64,000 nt of DNA, from the NCBI GenBank assembly GCA_050952125.1, contig JBMNKK010000003.1, positions 744,001 through 808,000 on the forward strand. The letters run 5' to 3'. The notes under the pieces are model-generated. The model made no database searches. It had not been told where the DNA came from and saw nothing but the letters and a program-made list of their open reading frames with translations. The translations under genes were made by a program, and so were the position numbers. Position 1 is the first letter of the stretch. Every line of letters starts with the position of its first letter. Source of the DNA: UBA3951 sp050952125. GTDB lineage: Bacteria > Bacillota > Sulfobacillia > Fermentithermobacillales > Fermentithermobacillaceae. Positions 43,722-52,204 of the stretch are shown here, piece by piece.

Positions 43722-44773
43722 TTCCCCAGAACCTCTCTCTCGATAGCGCCCAACTCGCAAGGAAGCGACTTGACATCACCCTGAAGCCCCACTGCGGTAT
43801 CCGGATCCTTAAGCCCGGTCCCCGTGAGCACGCAGACGACCTTACTGCCTTCAGCGATCCTTCCGTCGCGGTGAGCCTTGAGAAGGCCCGCCACCGAAAT
43901 GCACGACGCAGGTTCCGCAAACACGCCTTCCGAGCGGGCAAGCAGCGTATAGGCCTTGAGAATGTCCTCGTCACTGATCTTGTCTACAGTGCCGCCCGAC
44001 TCGTCGAGCGCTGCAACTGCAGACTTCCAGCTAGCGGGGTTGCCAATCCGGATGGCGGTAGCGATGGTTTCCGGGTTTTCAATCACCCTGTTTTCCACAA
44101 TCGGCGCGGCCCCGGCAGCCTGGAACCCCAAGAGCTTCGGGAGCGACGACACACGCCCGTGCTGCTTGTACTCTTGGAAACCCTTCCAATACGCCGTGAT
44201 GTTGCCCGCGTTTCCTACGGGAATAGACAGGTAATCCGGCGCGGAGCCCAGCACGTCGCAGATCTCAAAAGCGGCGGACTTCTGGCCCTCGATGCGGAAC
44301 GGGTTAATGGAATTGACTACGGTAAGGCCGTGCTTTTCCGAAACGGCTCTCACCAAGTCCAGCGCCTCATCGAAATTCCCTCGTACCGCGAGGATCTTGG
44401 CGCCGTACGCTATGGCTTGGGCCAGCTTTCCGAGGGCGATCTTGCCGTCAGGTATGAGGACTATGCATCTCACGTTCGCTCGCGCTGCAAAAGCGGCGGC
44501 AGACGCCGACGTATTTCCCGTCGACGCGCAGATGACCGCCCGGGCTCCTGACTCGACAGCCTTGGTTACCGCCATCGTCATTCCCCGGTCCTTGAAAGAA
44601 CCGGTTGGGTTTAGTCCGTCGTACTTTAGATAAACCTCCAGCCCCGGAACCGCCTTCTCAAGATTTCTTGCCCTGATAAGGGGCGTACCTCCTTCGAGGA
44701 GCGACACTACGGGAGTATCTTCGTCAACCGGCAGGAACTGGCGATATTCCTCGACAACACCTCTCCACGCCAC
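43718..44773 (-). CDS. thrC: Threonine synthase
   Basis: A 351-aa fold-type II PLP enzyme that turns O-phosphohomoserine into threonine. TPLIRARNLEK, the PLP lysine in NPTGSFKDRGMT, the STGNTSAS substrate loop and the phosphate-binding PVGNAGNITAY are visible. The GTG at 44773 is preferred (AAGGGG nine bases upstream, usual length, N-terminus WRGVVEEYRQFLP); in-frame ATGs at 44782 and farther upstream lack well-placed sites. thrC-thrB is a two-gene operon with coupled translation. Confidence 0.94.
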   Translation of the reverse strand: MAWRGVVEEYRQFLPVDEDTPVVSLLEGGTPLIRARNLEKAVPGLEVYLKYDGLNPTGSFKDRGMTMAVTKAVESGARAVICASTGNTSASAAAFAARANVRCIVLIPDGKIALGKLAQAIAYGAKILAVRGNFDEALDLVRAVSEKHGLTVVNSINPFRIEGQKSAAFEICDVLGSAPDYLSIPVGNAGNITAYWKGFQEYKQHGRVSSLPKLLGFQAAGAAPIVENRVIENPETIATAIRIGNPASWKSAVAALDESGGTVDKISDEDILKAYTLLARSEGVFAEPASCISVAGLLKAHRDGRIAEGSKVVCVLTGTGLKDPDTAVGLQGDVKSLPCELGAIEREVLGN

Positions 44774-44831
44774 CGTACCCATCCCCTTGTCTTCAGTGTG
44801 CTGTTTACAGACTGCCATACCACTTTCCATT

Positions 44832-44860
44832 TTGACATACAATTGCCTACCCAGTACTAT
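44832..44860 (+). promoter_or_regulatory. Sigma-A promoter for hppA
   Basis: TTGACA (44832-44837), 17-base spacer, TACTAT (44855-44860), 53 bases before the hppA ATG; nearly consensus. It lies in the gap shared with divergent thrC. Confidence 0.7.
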
Positions 44861-44913
44861 TGAAAGCGGAATTTTGCGGTGAAATACCAACTTTGTGCTT
44901 CGGGAGGCCTAAA

Positions 44914-46914
44914 ATGGTCTGGGAACTCACAGCCCTCGTCGCGGGCGCGATCTCAATCATTGCGGCGGTTTTCCTCTACAGGTGGGTAATGGCTCAAGCC
45001 AACGAGAACAAGGCTATGTCCGAGTTTTCAGAGGCTATCCAGGACGGCGCGGCGGCTTATCTCCGCAGGCTTTTTCAAGCCCTGGCCGGGCTCGCCTTCG
45101 TTGTGGCCATAATCATCTTCTTCTCTCTGGGTTGGGAGGACGCCTTCGCCTATCTCTTGGGCGCAGGCTGTTCAGCAGCTGCCGCCTATACCGGCATGTA
45201 TGTTGCGACCAGAGCAAATGCGCGAGTCGCTTGGGCGGCGCGGTCTTCACTATCCAAAGCTTTTCCCGTCGGCTTTTTCGCGGGCGGAGTTATGGGCCTG
45301 TCAGTTGTGGGACTGGCGCTCATAGGTATGACAGTTCTGTACATGATCTTCCGGGACGCCTCGGTCATTCTCGGCTTCAGCTTCGGAGCCAGCTCTCTGG
45401 CACTACTTGCCAAGGCAGGCGGCGGTATCTACACCAAGACCGCCGACATTGGAGCCGACCTGGTAGGCAAAGTCGAGTTCAGCCTCGACGAGGACGACCC
45501 GCGTAATCCTGCCGTCATTGCAGACAACGTGGGAGACAACGTTGGAGACGTTGCCGGAGTAGGAGCCGACATTTTCGACTCTTACGTGGCAAGCGTAGTC
45601 GCGGTCATGCTCCTGGGAGCCGCCATCTACACAGAGCAGTTTGTCGTGTTCCCCCTGCTCTTGGGTGGAATCGGCATCCTATCATCGCTGGCCGGCATGC
45701 TGTTCGTGAGGCCGGGAGAGGGCAATGATCCCGGCAAAGCCCTGAATACCGGCACCATAGCGACAACGGTCATCTTCGCGGTCGCGGCAACAGCAGCAAC
45801 ATTTCTCATCGGCATCCCCAACCCGTGGGGTCTCATAGTGCCGACCATAGCCGGACTTCTGGCGGGAATCGTCATAGGATTCACTTCGGACTACTTCACC
45901 GACATAGACCGTAAAGCAGTTCAGAGCACCGCCGAGAGTGCCCGCACGGGGCCGGCCATCTTGATCCTCCGGGGATTTTCGTACGGATTGGTCAGCGCCG
46001 TCCCGTCGATTCTAGGGATCGTCATAGCGATGGTAACCGCTTGGTTTTCCGCTGAGCACTTCGGCATTGCGGGAACATACGGCGTATCCATAGCTGCGGT
46101 CGGCATGTTGTCCATCACCGGAATGATCGTTTCTGCAGACGCGTACGGGCCGATTGTCGACAACGCAAAGGGCTGCGCCGAAGCCGGCCACGAATCGGAA
46201 GAGACAATTAGGATCTGCGATCGCCTTGACGCGGCGGGCAACACAGCAAAGGCGATTACCAAGGGGTTCGCGATCGGGGCAGCCGCTCTGACGGTTTTGG
46301 CGCTCTTCGCTGCATACTCGGAGACTGTGGGCATTCAAGCCATCGACCTGCGAACGCCTTCGGTGGTTGCAGGCGTGCTCCTAGGCTCCATTATGCCGCC
46401 TCTGTTCGCGGCGCTCACCATCCTGTCGGTGGGCAAGAACGCCTTCGTCATGGTCGAGGAGATTCGCAGGCAATTCAAAGAAATACCCGGCCTAATCGAG
46501 GGCAAAGTGAAGCCGGACTCAAACCGCTGCGTCGACATAGCGACAACCGGAGCCCTCAAAGAGTTGCTGCTGCCGGGCATCCTGAGCTTCGCCTCCCCCG
46601 TTGCGGTGGGAGTGCTCTTGGGAACCCACGCGCTGGGCGGATTCCTCGCGGGCTCCATCATCACGGGAATCATCTTTGCCCTGTTCATGGCTAACTCAGG
46701 CGGTCTCTGGGACAACGCAAAGAAGTTCATTGAAGACGGCGCGCACGGCGGCAAAGGTTCCGAAGCCCATAAGGCCGCCGTCGTCGGCGACACGGTCGGC
46801 GACCCCTTCAAAGACACTGCAGGCCCGTCTCTGAACACGCTCATAACCGTCATGTGCTTGAGCGCAAGCCTCTTCGGGCCGCTCATCGCAAAGATAGCCC
46901 TGTTTGGGTTCTAG
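44914..46914 (+). CDS. hppA: Membrane-bound proton-pumping pyrophosphatase, K+-independent type
   Basis: A 666-aa membrane protein with about 16 helices that couples PPi hydrolysis to cation transport. The pyrophosphate site is intact: GADLVGKVE, DDPRNPAVIADNVGDNVGD and the C-terminal GDTVGDPFKDTAGPSLN. The motif GNTAKAITKG carries Lys and Thr at the two positions that are Ala and Gly in K+-dependent enzymes, so it is predicted K+-independent and H+-pumping. ATG at 44914 follows GGGAGG by six bases. It saves energy from PPi made in biosynthesis, common in anaerobes. Confidence 0.95.
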   Translation: MVWELTALVAGAISIIAAVFLYRWVMAQANENKAMSEFSEAIQDGAAAYLRRLFQALAGLAFVVAIIIFFSLGWEDAFAYLLGAGCSAAAAYTGMYVATRANARVAWAARSSLSKAFPVGFFAGGVMGLSVVGLALIGMTVLYMIFRDASVILGFSFGASSLALLAKAGGGIYTKTADIGADLVGKVEFSLDEDDPRNPAVIADNVGDNVGDVAGVGADIFDSYVASVVAVMLLGAAIYTEQFVVFPLLLGGIGILSSLAGMLFVRPGEGNDPGKALNTGTIATTVIFAVAATAATFLIGIPNPWGLIVPTIAGLLAGIVIGFTSDYFTDIDRKAVQSTAESARTGPAILILRGFSYGLVSAVPSILGIVIAMVTAWFSAEHFGIAGTYGVSIAAVGMLSITGMIVSADAYGPIVDNAKGCAEAGHESEETIRICDRLDAAGNTAKAITKGFAIGAAALTVLALFAAYSETVGIQAIDLRTPSVVAGVLLGSIMPPLFAALTILSVGKNAFVMVEEIRRQFKEIPGLIEGKVKPDSNRCVDIATTGALKELLLPGILSFASPVAVGVLLGTHALGGFLAGSIITGIIFALFMANSGGLWDNAKKFIEDGAHGGKGSEAHKAAVVGDTVGDPFKDTAGPSLNTLITVMCLSASLFGPLIAKIALFGF

Positions 46915-46965
46915 AACCGGAAGCTCAGGCACGCCGCAACCGGTTCATCCGACTTACGCACAAGA

Positions 46966-46996
46966 AGCCCTGCTTCCGCAAAGAAGCAGGGCTTTT
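46966..46996 (+). terminator. Intrinsic terminator after hppA
   Basis: AGCCCTGCTTC-CGCAAA-GAAGCAGGGCT, an 11-bp perfect stem followed by TTT, about 50 bases after the hppA stop. Confidence 0.85.
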
Positions 46997-47023
46997 GCGT
47001 CAACCTATCCAAGCGGCGCTCGC

Positions 47024-47470
47024 CTATTTGAACCTTGACCCAAAGACCTCTTTAAGGGCTTCAGCTTTTCCTTCCTCGTTGGTACCCCTATCCACGGTTC
47101 CTCTGTATTTCTTCTGTTCGGTGACGATCTCAAGCGTGTAGTACCCGATCCCTCGATTCCTGACAGCCTCTTCGTCGATACGGAGGCTAACCGCCTTGAT
47201 TTTGGCACTGTCGATCACAATGCTTCCCGGATGGTTCGTGATTACCTCATCCATCGGCGATGAAGCCAGCGTCTCGGCGTATTGTGCGAAGGCAGCCATG
47301 GTCCCGGACAGTCTGTCCAGATAAGTCCCGTGCGTATCCTGGGAAGTAATGCTCTCGTAACGCTTCTTGTCGACAGGTATGAGGGCCGTCTTGGCCGGAC
47401 CCGCCAAGACAACGAACGGCTCCACCTTGAAGAGCCAACTCTTCATGTGAATGGGAATAGCCACGGTCAC
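47024..47470 (-). CDS. Unknown protein, 148 aa
   Basis: I do not recognise a family. GTG start with AGAGGTG seven bases upstream. The protein has a mixed alpha/beta look: a strand-rich first part (SWLFKVEPFVVLAG, TALIPVD), a helical middle (RLSGTMAAFAQYAETLAS) and a strand-rich end (IGYYTLEIVTEQKKYRGTV) closing with a basic helix. No signal peptide, membrane segment or metal motif. The middle of the C-terminal half (IKAVSLRIDEEAVRNRGIGY) resembles small PH-like domains, but this is only an impression. It lies 51 bases after serS on the same strand and may be co-transcribed. Confidence 0.7.
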   Translation of the reverse strand: MTVAIPIHMKSWLFKVEPFVVLAGPAKTALIPVDKKRYESITSQDTHGTYLDRLSGTMAAFAQYAETLASSPMDEVITNHPGSIVIDSAKIKAVSLRIDEEAVRNRGIGYYTLEIVTEQKKYRGTVDRGTNEEGKAEALKEVFGSRFK

Positions 47471-47521
47471 GTTCGCGCACCTCTCTTGTCGGGGATACTC
47501 CCAAGATTCAAGAAAGATCGT

Positions 47522-48802
47522 TCAGATCCTTTTCGACTTTATGCTTTCCTGCCCGTCCGGCATGTACTTCCTCAACACGGGGGGCACGGTTACGCTGCCG
47601 TCCTCCTCCTGCCAGTTCTCAAGAATGGCTACCAGTGTCCGGCCTATGGCTATCCCGGTTCCGTTGAGAGTGTGGACGAATTCGGGCTTCCCCCCTGCGG
47701 CAGGCCTGTACCTCGTGTTGAGGCCCCGCGCCTGGAAATCGGTGCAGTTGGAGCACGAGGTTATCTCTCTGTACTTGCCCTCCGAAGGGTGCCAAAACTC
47801 CACGTCATACTTCTTGTACGCTACGGGCCCGAGGTCGCCTGAACACATCATCACTACCCTGTGGGGGATCTCCAGTTCCCGGTAGATCCTCTCCTCCAGC
47901 GACAGTATCAGCTCGTGATCTCTTTCCGAGTTCTCGGGCTTATCAAAGATGAACATCTCCACTTTGTCAAAGTGATGAGTCCTTATGAGTCCCCTGACGT
48001 CACGCCCGCCTGACCCAACTTCAGTGCGGTAGCACGCCGAAAACCCTGCGTACTTCAGAGGCAGCATCTTCTCGTCAAGGATCTCTCCCACGTGCATCGC
48101 CCCGAGAGGTATCTCCGACGTTCCGACCAGTCCGGAGTCTTCTCCCTCGATACGGTAGATCTGGTCTTTAAAGAAAGGGTAATGGCGAGTGCCCTCCAGA
48201 ATCTCGGATTTGACGACGATAGGCGTCACCACCGGCACAAATCCTTCTGAAGTAAGCAGGTCCATAGCGTATCTGACCAGAGCGAGCTCAAGGAATACGG
48301 CGTCGCCCTTAAGGAAGTACGCTCGTGTTCCCCACACCTTGGCAGCCCTCGCGATGTCGATAATGCCTAGGCTCTCCCCAATCTCCACGTGGTCCTTAGG
48401 CGTAAACCCAAACTTCCTCGGCTCACCCCAGGTCCGGATTACCACGTTTCCGGATTCGTCCTCGCCGAAGGGAACCTCCGGAGCCAGCATGTTCGGCATC
48501 CACAGGAGGAGCTCCCGCAAGTCTTTCTGAGTGGAAGCAAGGTCCGCTTCAATTGACGCGACTTTCTCCCGGATTTCGCGCGTCTTCTCAATCAGCTCAG
48601 CCCTTTTAGCCTGATCCTTGGTATCTTTGATGGCTGAAGAGAGCTTGTTTCTCTCCTCTCTCAAGTCGTTGGACGCCCGGACCAGTTCCGCCCTCCTCCG
48701 GTCAAGTTCCAGGATGCGGTCGAGATCGATTGTGGTAGAGCGTTTCCTCAGCATCTCCTCGACCAAAGGCCGGTTCTTCCTGAGGATGTCGATATCGAAC
48801 AT
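47522..48802 (-). CDS. serS: Serine--tRNA ligase
   Basis: A 426-aa class II synthetase. An N-terminal coiled-coil arm (residues ~30-105, RRAELVRASNDLREERNKL) binds tRNA-Ser; motif 2 is GLIRTHHFDKVEMF and motif 3 NGTGIAIGRTLVAILE. The ATG at 48802 lies nine bases after GGGAGGG and gives the usual length. A T-box leader upstream shows that expression rises when tRNA-Ser is uncharged. Confidence 0.97.
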   Translation of the reverse strand: MFDIDILRKNRPLVEEMLRKRSTTIDLDRILELDRRRAELVRASNDLREERNKLSSAIKDTKDQAKRAELIEKTREIREKVASIEADLASTQKDLRELLLWMPNMLAPEVPFGEDESGNVVIRTWGEPRKFGFTPKDHVEIGESLGIIDIARAAKVWGTRAYFLKGDAVFLELALVRYAMDLLTSEGFVPVVTPIVVKSEILEGTRHYPFFKDQIYRIEGEDSGLVGTSEIPLGAMHVGEILDEKMLPLKYAGFSACYRTEVGSGGRDVRGLIRTHHFDKVEMFIFDKPENSERDHELILSLEERIYRELEIPHRVVMMCSGDLGPVAYKKYDVEFWHPSEGKYREITSCSNCTDFQARGLNTRYRPAAGGKPEFVHTLNGTGIAIGRTLVAILENWQEEDGSVTVPPVLRKYMPDGQESIKSKRI

Positions 48803-48826
48803 GTCTTCAAGCCCTCCCTTGAAAAT

Positions 48827-49069
48827 GAAGGAGCAGGCAAGTCTCAAGGACGAGACATGCCTGCTCTCGTGGTGCCACCCTGCTTTGCCGCCAAAAAAGC
48901 GCGACCTCTATGCCCTGTAACGGAGGCTGCCGGAGGGAAATACTTGAGGCTCCGCCCCTTTGTTCCCCACGCCTCAAGGGTGCTGTTCGTTCCTTCCTCG
49001 GCATCGCCTCGCACTCACCGGCGACTCTCTTAGCCTTCAGTCCGGACCTACTGTCCCCTTCATCGGCTT
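48827..49069 (-). promoter_or_regulatory. T-box riboswitch of serS
   Basis: The T-box sequence AGGGTGGCACCACGAGAG (48881-48864) is followed by a terminator hairpin with arms GAGCAGGCA/TGCCTGCTC (48866-48831) and a T-rich tail. The 5' part begins GATGAAGGGGACAGTAGG, the usual start of Stem I with its AGTA. The sequence GAACAGCACCC puts AGC, a serine codon, at a plausible specifier position (48984-48982); this assignment is tentative. Uncharged tRNA-Ser should stabilise the antiterminator and allow serS transcription. Confidence 0.9.
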
Positions 49070-49075
49070 TTGAAG

Positions 49076-49104
49076 AATATACCACGGAAATGGCCGTAAG
49101 TGAA
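49076..49104 (-). promoter_or_regulatory. Candidate promoter for the serS T-box transcript
   Basis: Minus-strand TTCACT (49104-49099), 17-base spacer, TATATT (49081-49076), placing transcription start a few bases before the T-box leader. Confidence 0.5.
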
Positions 49105-49205
49105 CCTAAACCGCGTAACGGTGCCATGCTGGGTCTCATAGGATGTTAAGGCACCCTTCGACCTTGAGGAGGTCATCCCACAGACTGCCTTCGTGAGGGA
49201 TCACT

Positions 49206-50507
49206 ATGGTAAGCATCATTGTGTATTCGTTCGACGGCGACGAGCGGCTCTCCCTTTGCACCCAGGCTCTGCAGGATGCCTATGGAGGGGATCACGAGGT
49301 TATACAAGCCCCTTCACGAGGCCCTCGAGGTAGGGAGCTTACGATGCCTGAAGCCTTCAATCGAGGCGCGTCTTCGGCTTCCGGAGAATACCTTGCTTTC
49401 GTGACGGCCGATACCGTGGCAGCTCCCGGCTGGCTGGAACGCCTGCTCGCCTGCGCTGAGGCAACAGGAGCAGGGGCAGTGGGCCCCATGTGCAATATGG
49501 CAGCGGGACTCCAGAACGCTCCGGCTCCAATGGCTTCGGATGAGGCGACTCCTGCGCCCGACCCTTCAAAGTGGCGCGCGACCGTCCGAATAGCCATAGC
49601 TCCCATGCTCGTTAGGAAGGACACCTTTCTCGACCTCGGCGGGTTTGACGAGCGATTCGGCCAAGGAGGGTTCGCCGACGACGACTTCTGCCTTCGCCTT
49701 GCCCGGGCCGGCCTCAAAGCTTACATCGCCAAAGACGCGTACGTGCACCGAGCCGGGCCGAGACACCCCCAGCACGGAGAACCTGAGCGCGTCAAGGTTC
49801 TGGACGCGGAAGCCAGGCGCATGTGCTCCAAGTGGGGCCTGGACGATCCTATGGCCGCCCATCCCAGGAGAGACGTCCTGACCATGATTGAGCCCGAAGG
49901 CAAGAACATCCTGGACCTGCGGGCGCGCGCCGGCGCGACTCTCCTGGAATGCATGGAGAGAGGTGCCCGGTCAGTCACGGGAATAGAGGAAGACAGGAGG
50001 CTGCGAGCGGTCGCCTCAACGTACCTGCCAGGCACCCAGGACTCCGGAGCCAGAGTCGCCAAGAACCTGAAAGAAGCGGCATCATCCGCGCCCTACGACG
50101 CCATTATCTCAGTATGGCATCTTGAGTGCCTGCCGAACCCCATCGGCTACCTGAGGCGCCTTAGGTCAGTCCTCGCCCCGGGCGGGGTCCTGCTTGCATG
50201 TGTGAGAAACGCCTGGGCTTTGTCGCGCCTCCTGCCTCTCTTGTTGACGGCTCCTCCTCCCACCTATCCCCGGCCTGCCTGGGGACCCTGCGCCGCGCCC
50301 GACGACGTCATGCGCTGGTTTGACGAGGCCGGATATGCCGTAACGGGGGTCAAGACGGCATATGCCCCTCCGCTGGGTAAAGAGCCTTTCCTTGACAGCT
50401 TCCTCCGGCTGTGCAAGAACCACGGGTTCATGGACGACCCCAGGCCCGAGTTCTACTCTGACGAATGCTGGTTCACCGCCAACGTAGGCTCTGCCGTCTC
50501 TACGTAA
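49206..50507 (+). CDS. Glycosyltransferase family 2 fused to a SAM-methyltransferase-like domain
   Basis: A 433-aa two-domain protein. Residues ~1-200 are a GT2 domain: VSIIVYSFD, FNRGASSASGEYLAFVTADT (DxD-like TAD near residue 69), LDLGGFDERFGQGGFADDDF. Residues ~225-425 look like a class I methyltransferase: ILDLRARAGATLLECME in the motif I place, although the usual GxGxG is degraded, then a motif near YDAIISVWHLECLPNP and LRSVLAPGGVLLACV. GAGGGATCACT precedes the ATG. It is a single gene without a glycan cluster around it, so the acceptor is unknown. The weak motif I leaves activity open. Confidence 0.82.
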   Translation: MVSIIVYSFDGDERLSLCTQALQDAYGGDHEVIQAPSRGPRGRELTMPEAFNRGASSASGEYLAFVTADTVAAPGWLERLLACAEATGAGAVGPMCNMAAGLQNAPAPMASDEATPAPDPSKWRATVRIAIAPMLVRKDTFLDLGGFDERFGQGGFADDDFCLRLARAGLKAYIAKDAYVHRAGPRHPQHGEPERVKVLDAEARRMCSKWGLDDPMAAHPRRDVLTMIEPEGKNILDLRARAGATLLECMERGARSVTGIEEDRRLRAVASTYLPGTQDSGARVAKNLKEAASSAPYDAIISVWHLECLPNPIGYLRRLRSVLAPGGVLLACVRNAWALSRLLPLLLTAPPPTYPRPAWGPCAAPDDVMRWFDEAGYAVTGVKTAYAPPLGKEPFLDSFLRLCKNHGFMDDPRPEFYSDECWFTANVGSAVST

Positions 50508-50527
50508 GCGCCCGAAGGCAACCCTTT

Positions 50528-52204
50528 TCACTCCTCTTGCAGGAGGCTCTTGAAACCGGTTTGAAAACGCAGTCTGTCTTCGGGGGCAAGCTTCAGGAAC
50601 CGCTCTAAGCTGGAAAGGCTGATCCTTCCAACGGAGAAGAGAGTGCGGGTAAACTCCTTTTCATCCGGCATGTACTCTGCCTGAAAATCCTGAAGCCTTT
50701 TCATTCCGTAGTAGTAGCACGTCATGTACCCGGGGTTCCGCTCCTGATACCGGACCTGACTCCTGGCCGTGTTCCAATCGAAACCCAGTTCATCAACATA
50801 GAGCTGGACCGCGTCCTCGACCGGTCTGCCGCAGTAGTGCAGGTAGAGGTCGGCCTTGATCCTTACGGCCGTATGGTGGCGGCGCAGTCGGACAAACACC
50901 GGGAAAGCAGGGTCAGGGAAGATGCCTTCAAGGAGCCTCTCCGACCGGTGCGCTGTGCCTTCAGTCAGAGGGATCGACTTCGCACCCATCGCCACCGTAG
51001 ACGGAAGGGGATCCACGATCGACCTCACAAACTGGGCGTGGTGCCCCGGATAGCATTCGTGTATAGCCATCATCTTCAGCCAGCCGTCTGTCACTGCCCT
51101 GTAGTTGGTCTCATTCAGGAAGCACTCGCCTATGAGGGGACGCCTCCGCCAACACCCTCCGCCGTACCCGCCCCACGGGTAGTCATCGCGGGCCTGTTCG
51201 GGAGTCGGCTTCACGAGACACTTCTCTTCGGGAAGGTCAACATAGCCCTGCATGGAGGCTTCCCTTGCCGCGGCCACGTACCGCTCCATACGGCTGAACA
51301 TCTCCTCGACGGTGTCAGCGGGCCCAGCAAGTCTGTACAGAAGCTCGGACACCTCTGCGGGGGTCCGCACTCCCGCCTCCACTCTAGCCGCAGCCTCCAG
51401 CATTTCGTGCCTTGTCAGCTCAATCTCCGATTCGTACCACTTCAACAGCTCGTCCAACTCAACGCCGAGCTCATCGCGGAGGATCCTCTCGTAGGCCTCC
51501 ATCGCTCCACCGGACTCGCGGCCAGCCTGTCCGGCTGCGGCACCCGGTGCATGACCTTCACCAACCGGGCAACGCTCTGTCGCGGTACCCGCCCTCGATG
51601 CCTCGGCTTCCCACCCGATTGCCTTGGCCGATAGCCTGCGGAGCATTGCCTCAAGGTCTTGCGCATCGTGCTCTGAAAGCCCAGGGTAATACTCACTCAC
51701 CCGGGTCGCCAGCTTCGACGCGACTTTTCCCAAGACCCGGCACGCCGAAACTACCTCTCTTTGCTTGTCGGCCGTAATCTTGGTGAGAAATGACCGTGTT
51801 CCTTTCCAAACCCCATCTATCTGCGGAAATCTTGTTTTGAACAGCCTGAACCGTTCCGGCGCGGGCCGCGAGTCCTGGCGGGCAAGGTGGTCGATGAACC
51901 TGGTCTGTGCTCCTAAGAACCTGGCAGGGTGAGCGTATGCTGTCTCGACCCCCGATAATCGGGCGCTCAGGAAGTCCTCGAAGTGCCCTTTCAGGAGTTC
52001 GAGCACTGGATCGGGGGCAGCCAAACCTCGCGCTTCGGCCAGTAGATTCTCCCATCGCGCCTTCTCGTAATCTCGAGCCTCGACACTTGGCGTTATGACC
52101 TCGCCCTCATACTTGCGGGTAGCAGAAAACTTGTATGCCAGGTCTGCAATCTTGGCATCAAACTCACGATAGACCGGATCTAGCGCGGCTCTCTCTAGAG
52201 ACAT
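50528..52204 (-). CDS. DUF885-family metallopeptidase-like protein
   Basis: A 558-aa member of DUF885, distantly like M32/M3 metallopeptidases. The zinc-binding helix is AIHECYPGHHAQF, with a downstream glutamate probably in LTEGTAHRSERLLE; RLRRHHTAVRIKADLYLH and GFDWNTARSQVRY are typical of the C-terminal part. A Gly/Ala-rich linker near residues 205-235 is extra. The ATG at 52204 lies inside the 3' end of the PucR-type gene (41-base overlap). No signal peptide. Probably a cytosolic peptidase; its pairing with the regulator and the oxidase operon suggests peptide or amino-acid use. Confidence 0.82.
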   Translation of the reverse strand: MSLERAALDPVYREFDAKIADLAYKFSATRKYEGEVITPSVEARDYEKARWENLLAEARGLAAPDPVLELLKGHFEDFLSARLSGVETAYAHPARFLGAQTRFIDHLARQDSRPAPERFRLFKTRFPQIDGVWKGTRSFLTKITADKQREVVSACRVLGKVASKLATRVSEYYPGLSEHDAQDLEAMLRRLSAKAIGWEAEASRAGTATERCPVGEGHAPGAAAGQAGRESGGAMEAYERILRDELGVELDELLKWYESEIELTRHEMLEAAARVEAGVRTPAEVSELLYRLAGPADTVEEMFSRMERYVAAAREASMQGYVDLPEEKCLVKPTPEQARDDYPWGGYGGGCWRRRPLIGECFLNETNYRAVTDGWLKMMAIHECYPGHHAQFVRSIVDPLPSTVAMGAKSIPLTEGTAHRSERLLEGIFPDPAFPVFVRLRRHHTAVRIKADLYLHYCGRPVEDAVQLYVDELGFDWNTARSQVRYQERNPGYMTCYYYGMKRLQDFQAEYMPDEKEFTRTLFSVGRISLSSLERFLKLAPEDRLRFQTGFKSLLQEE

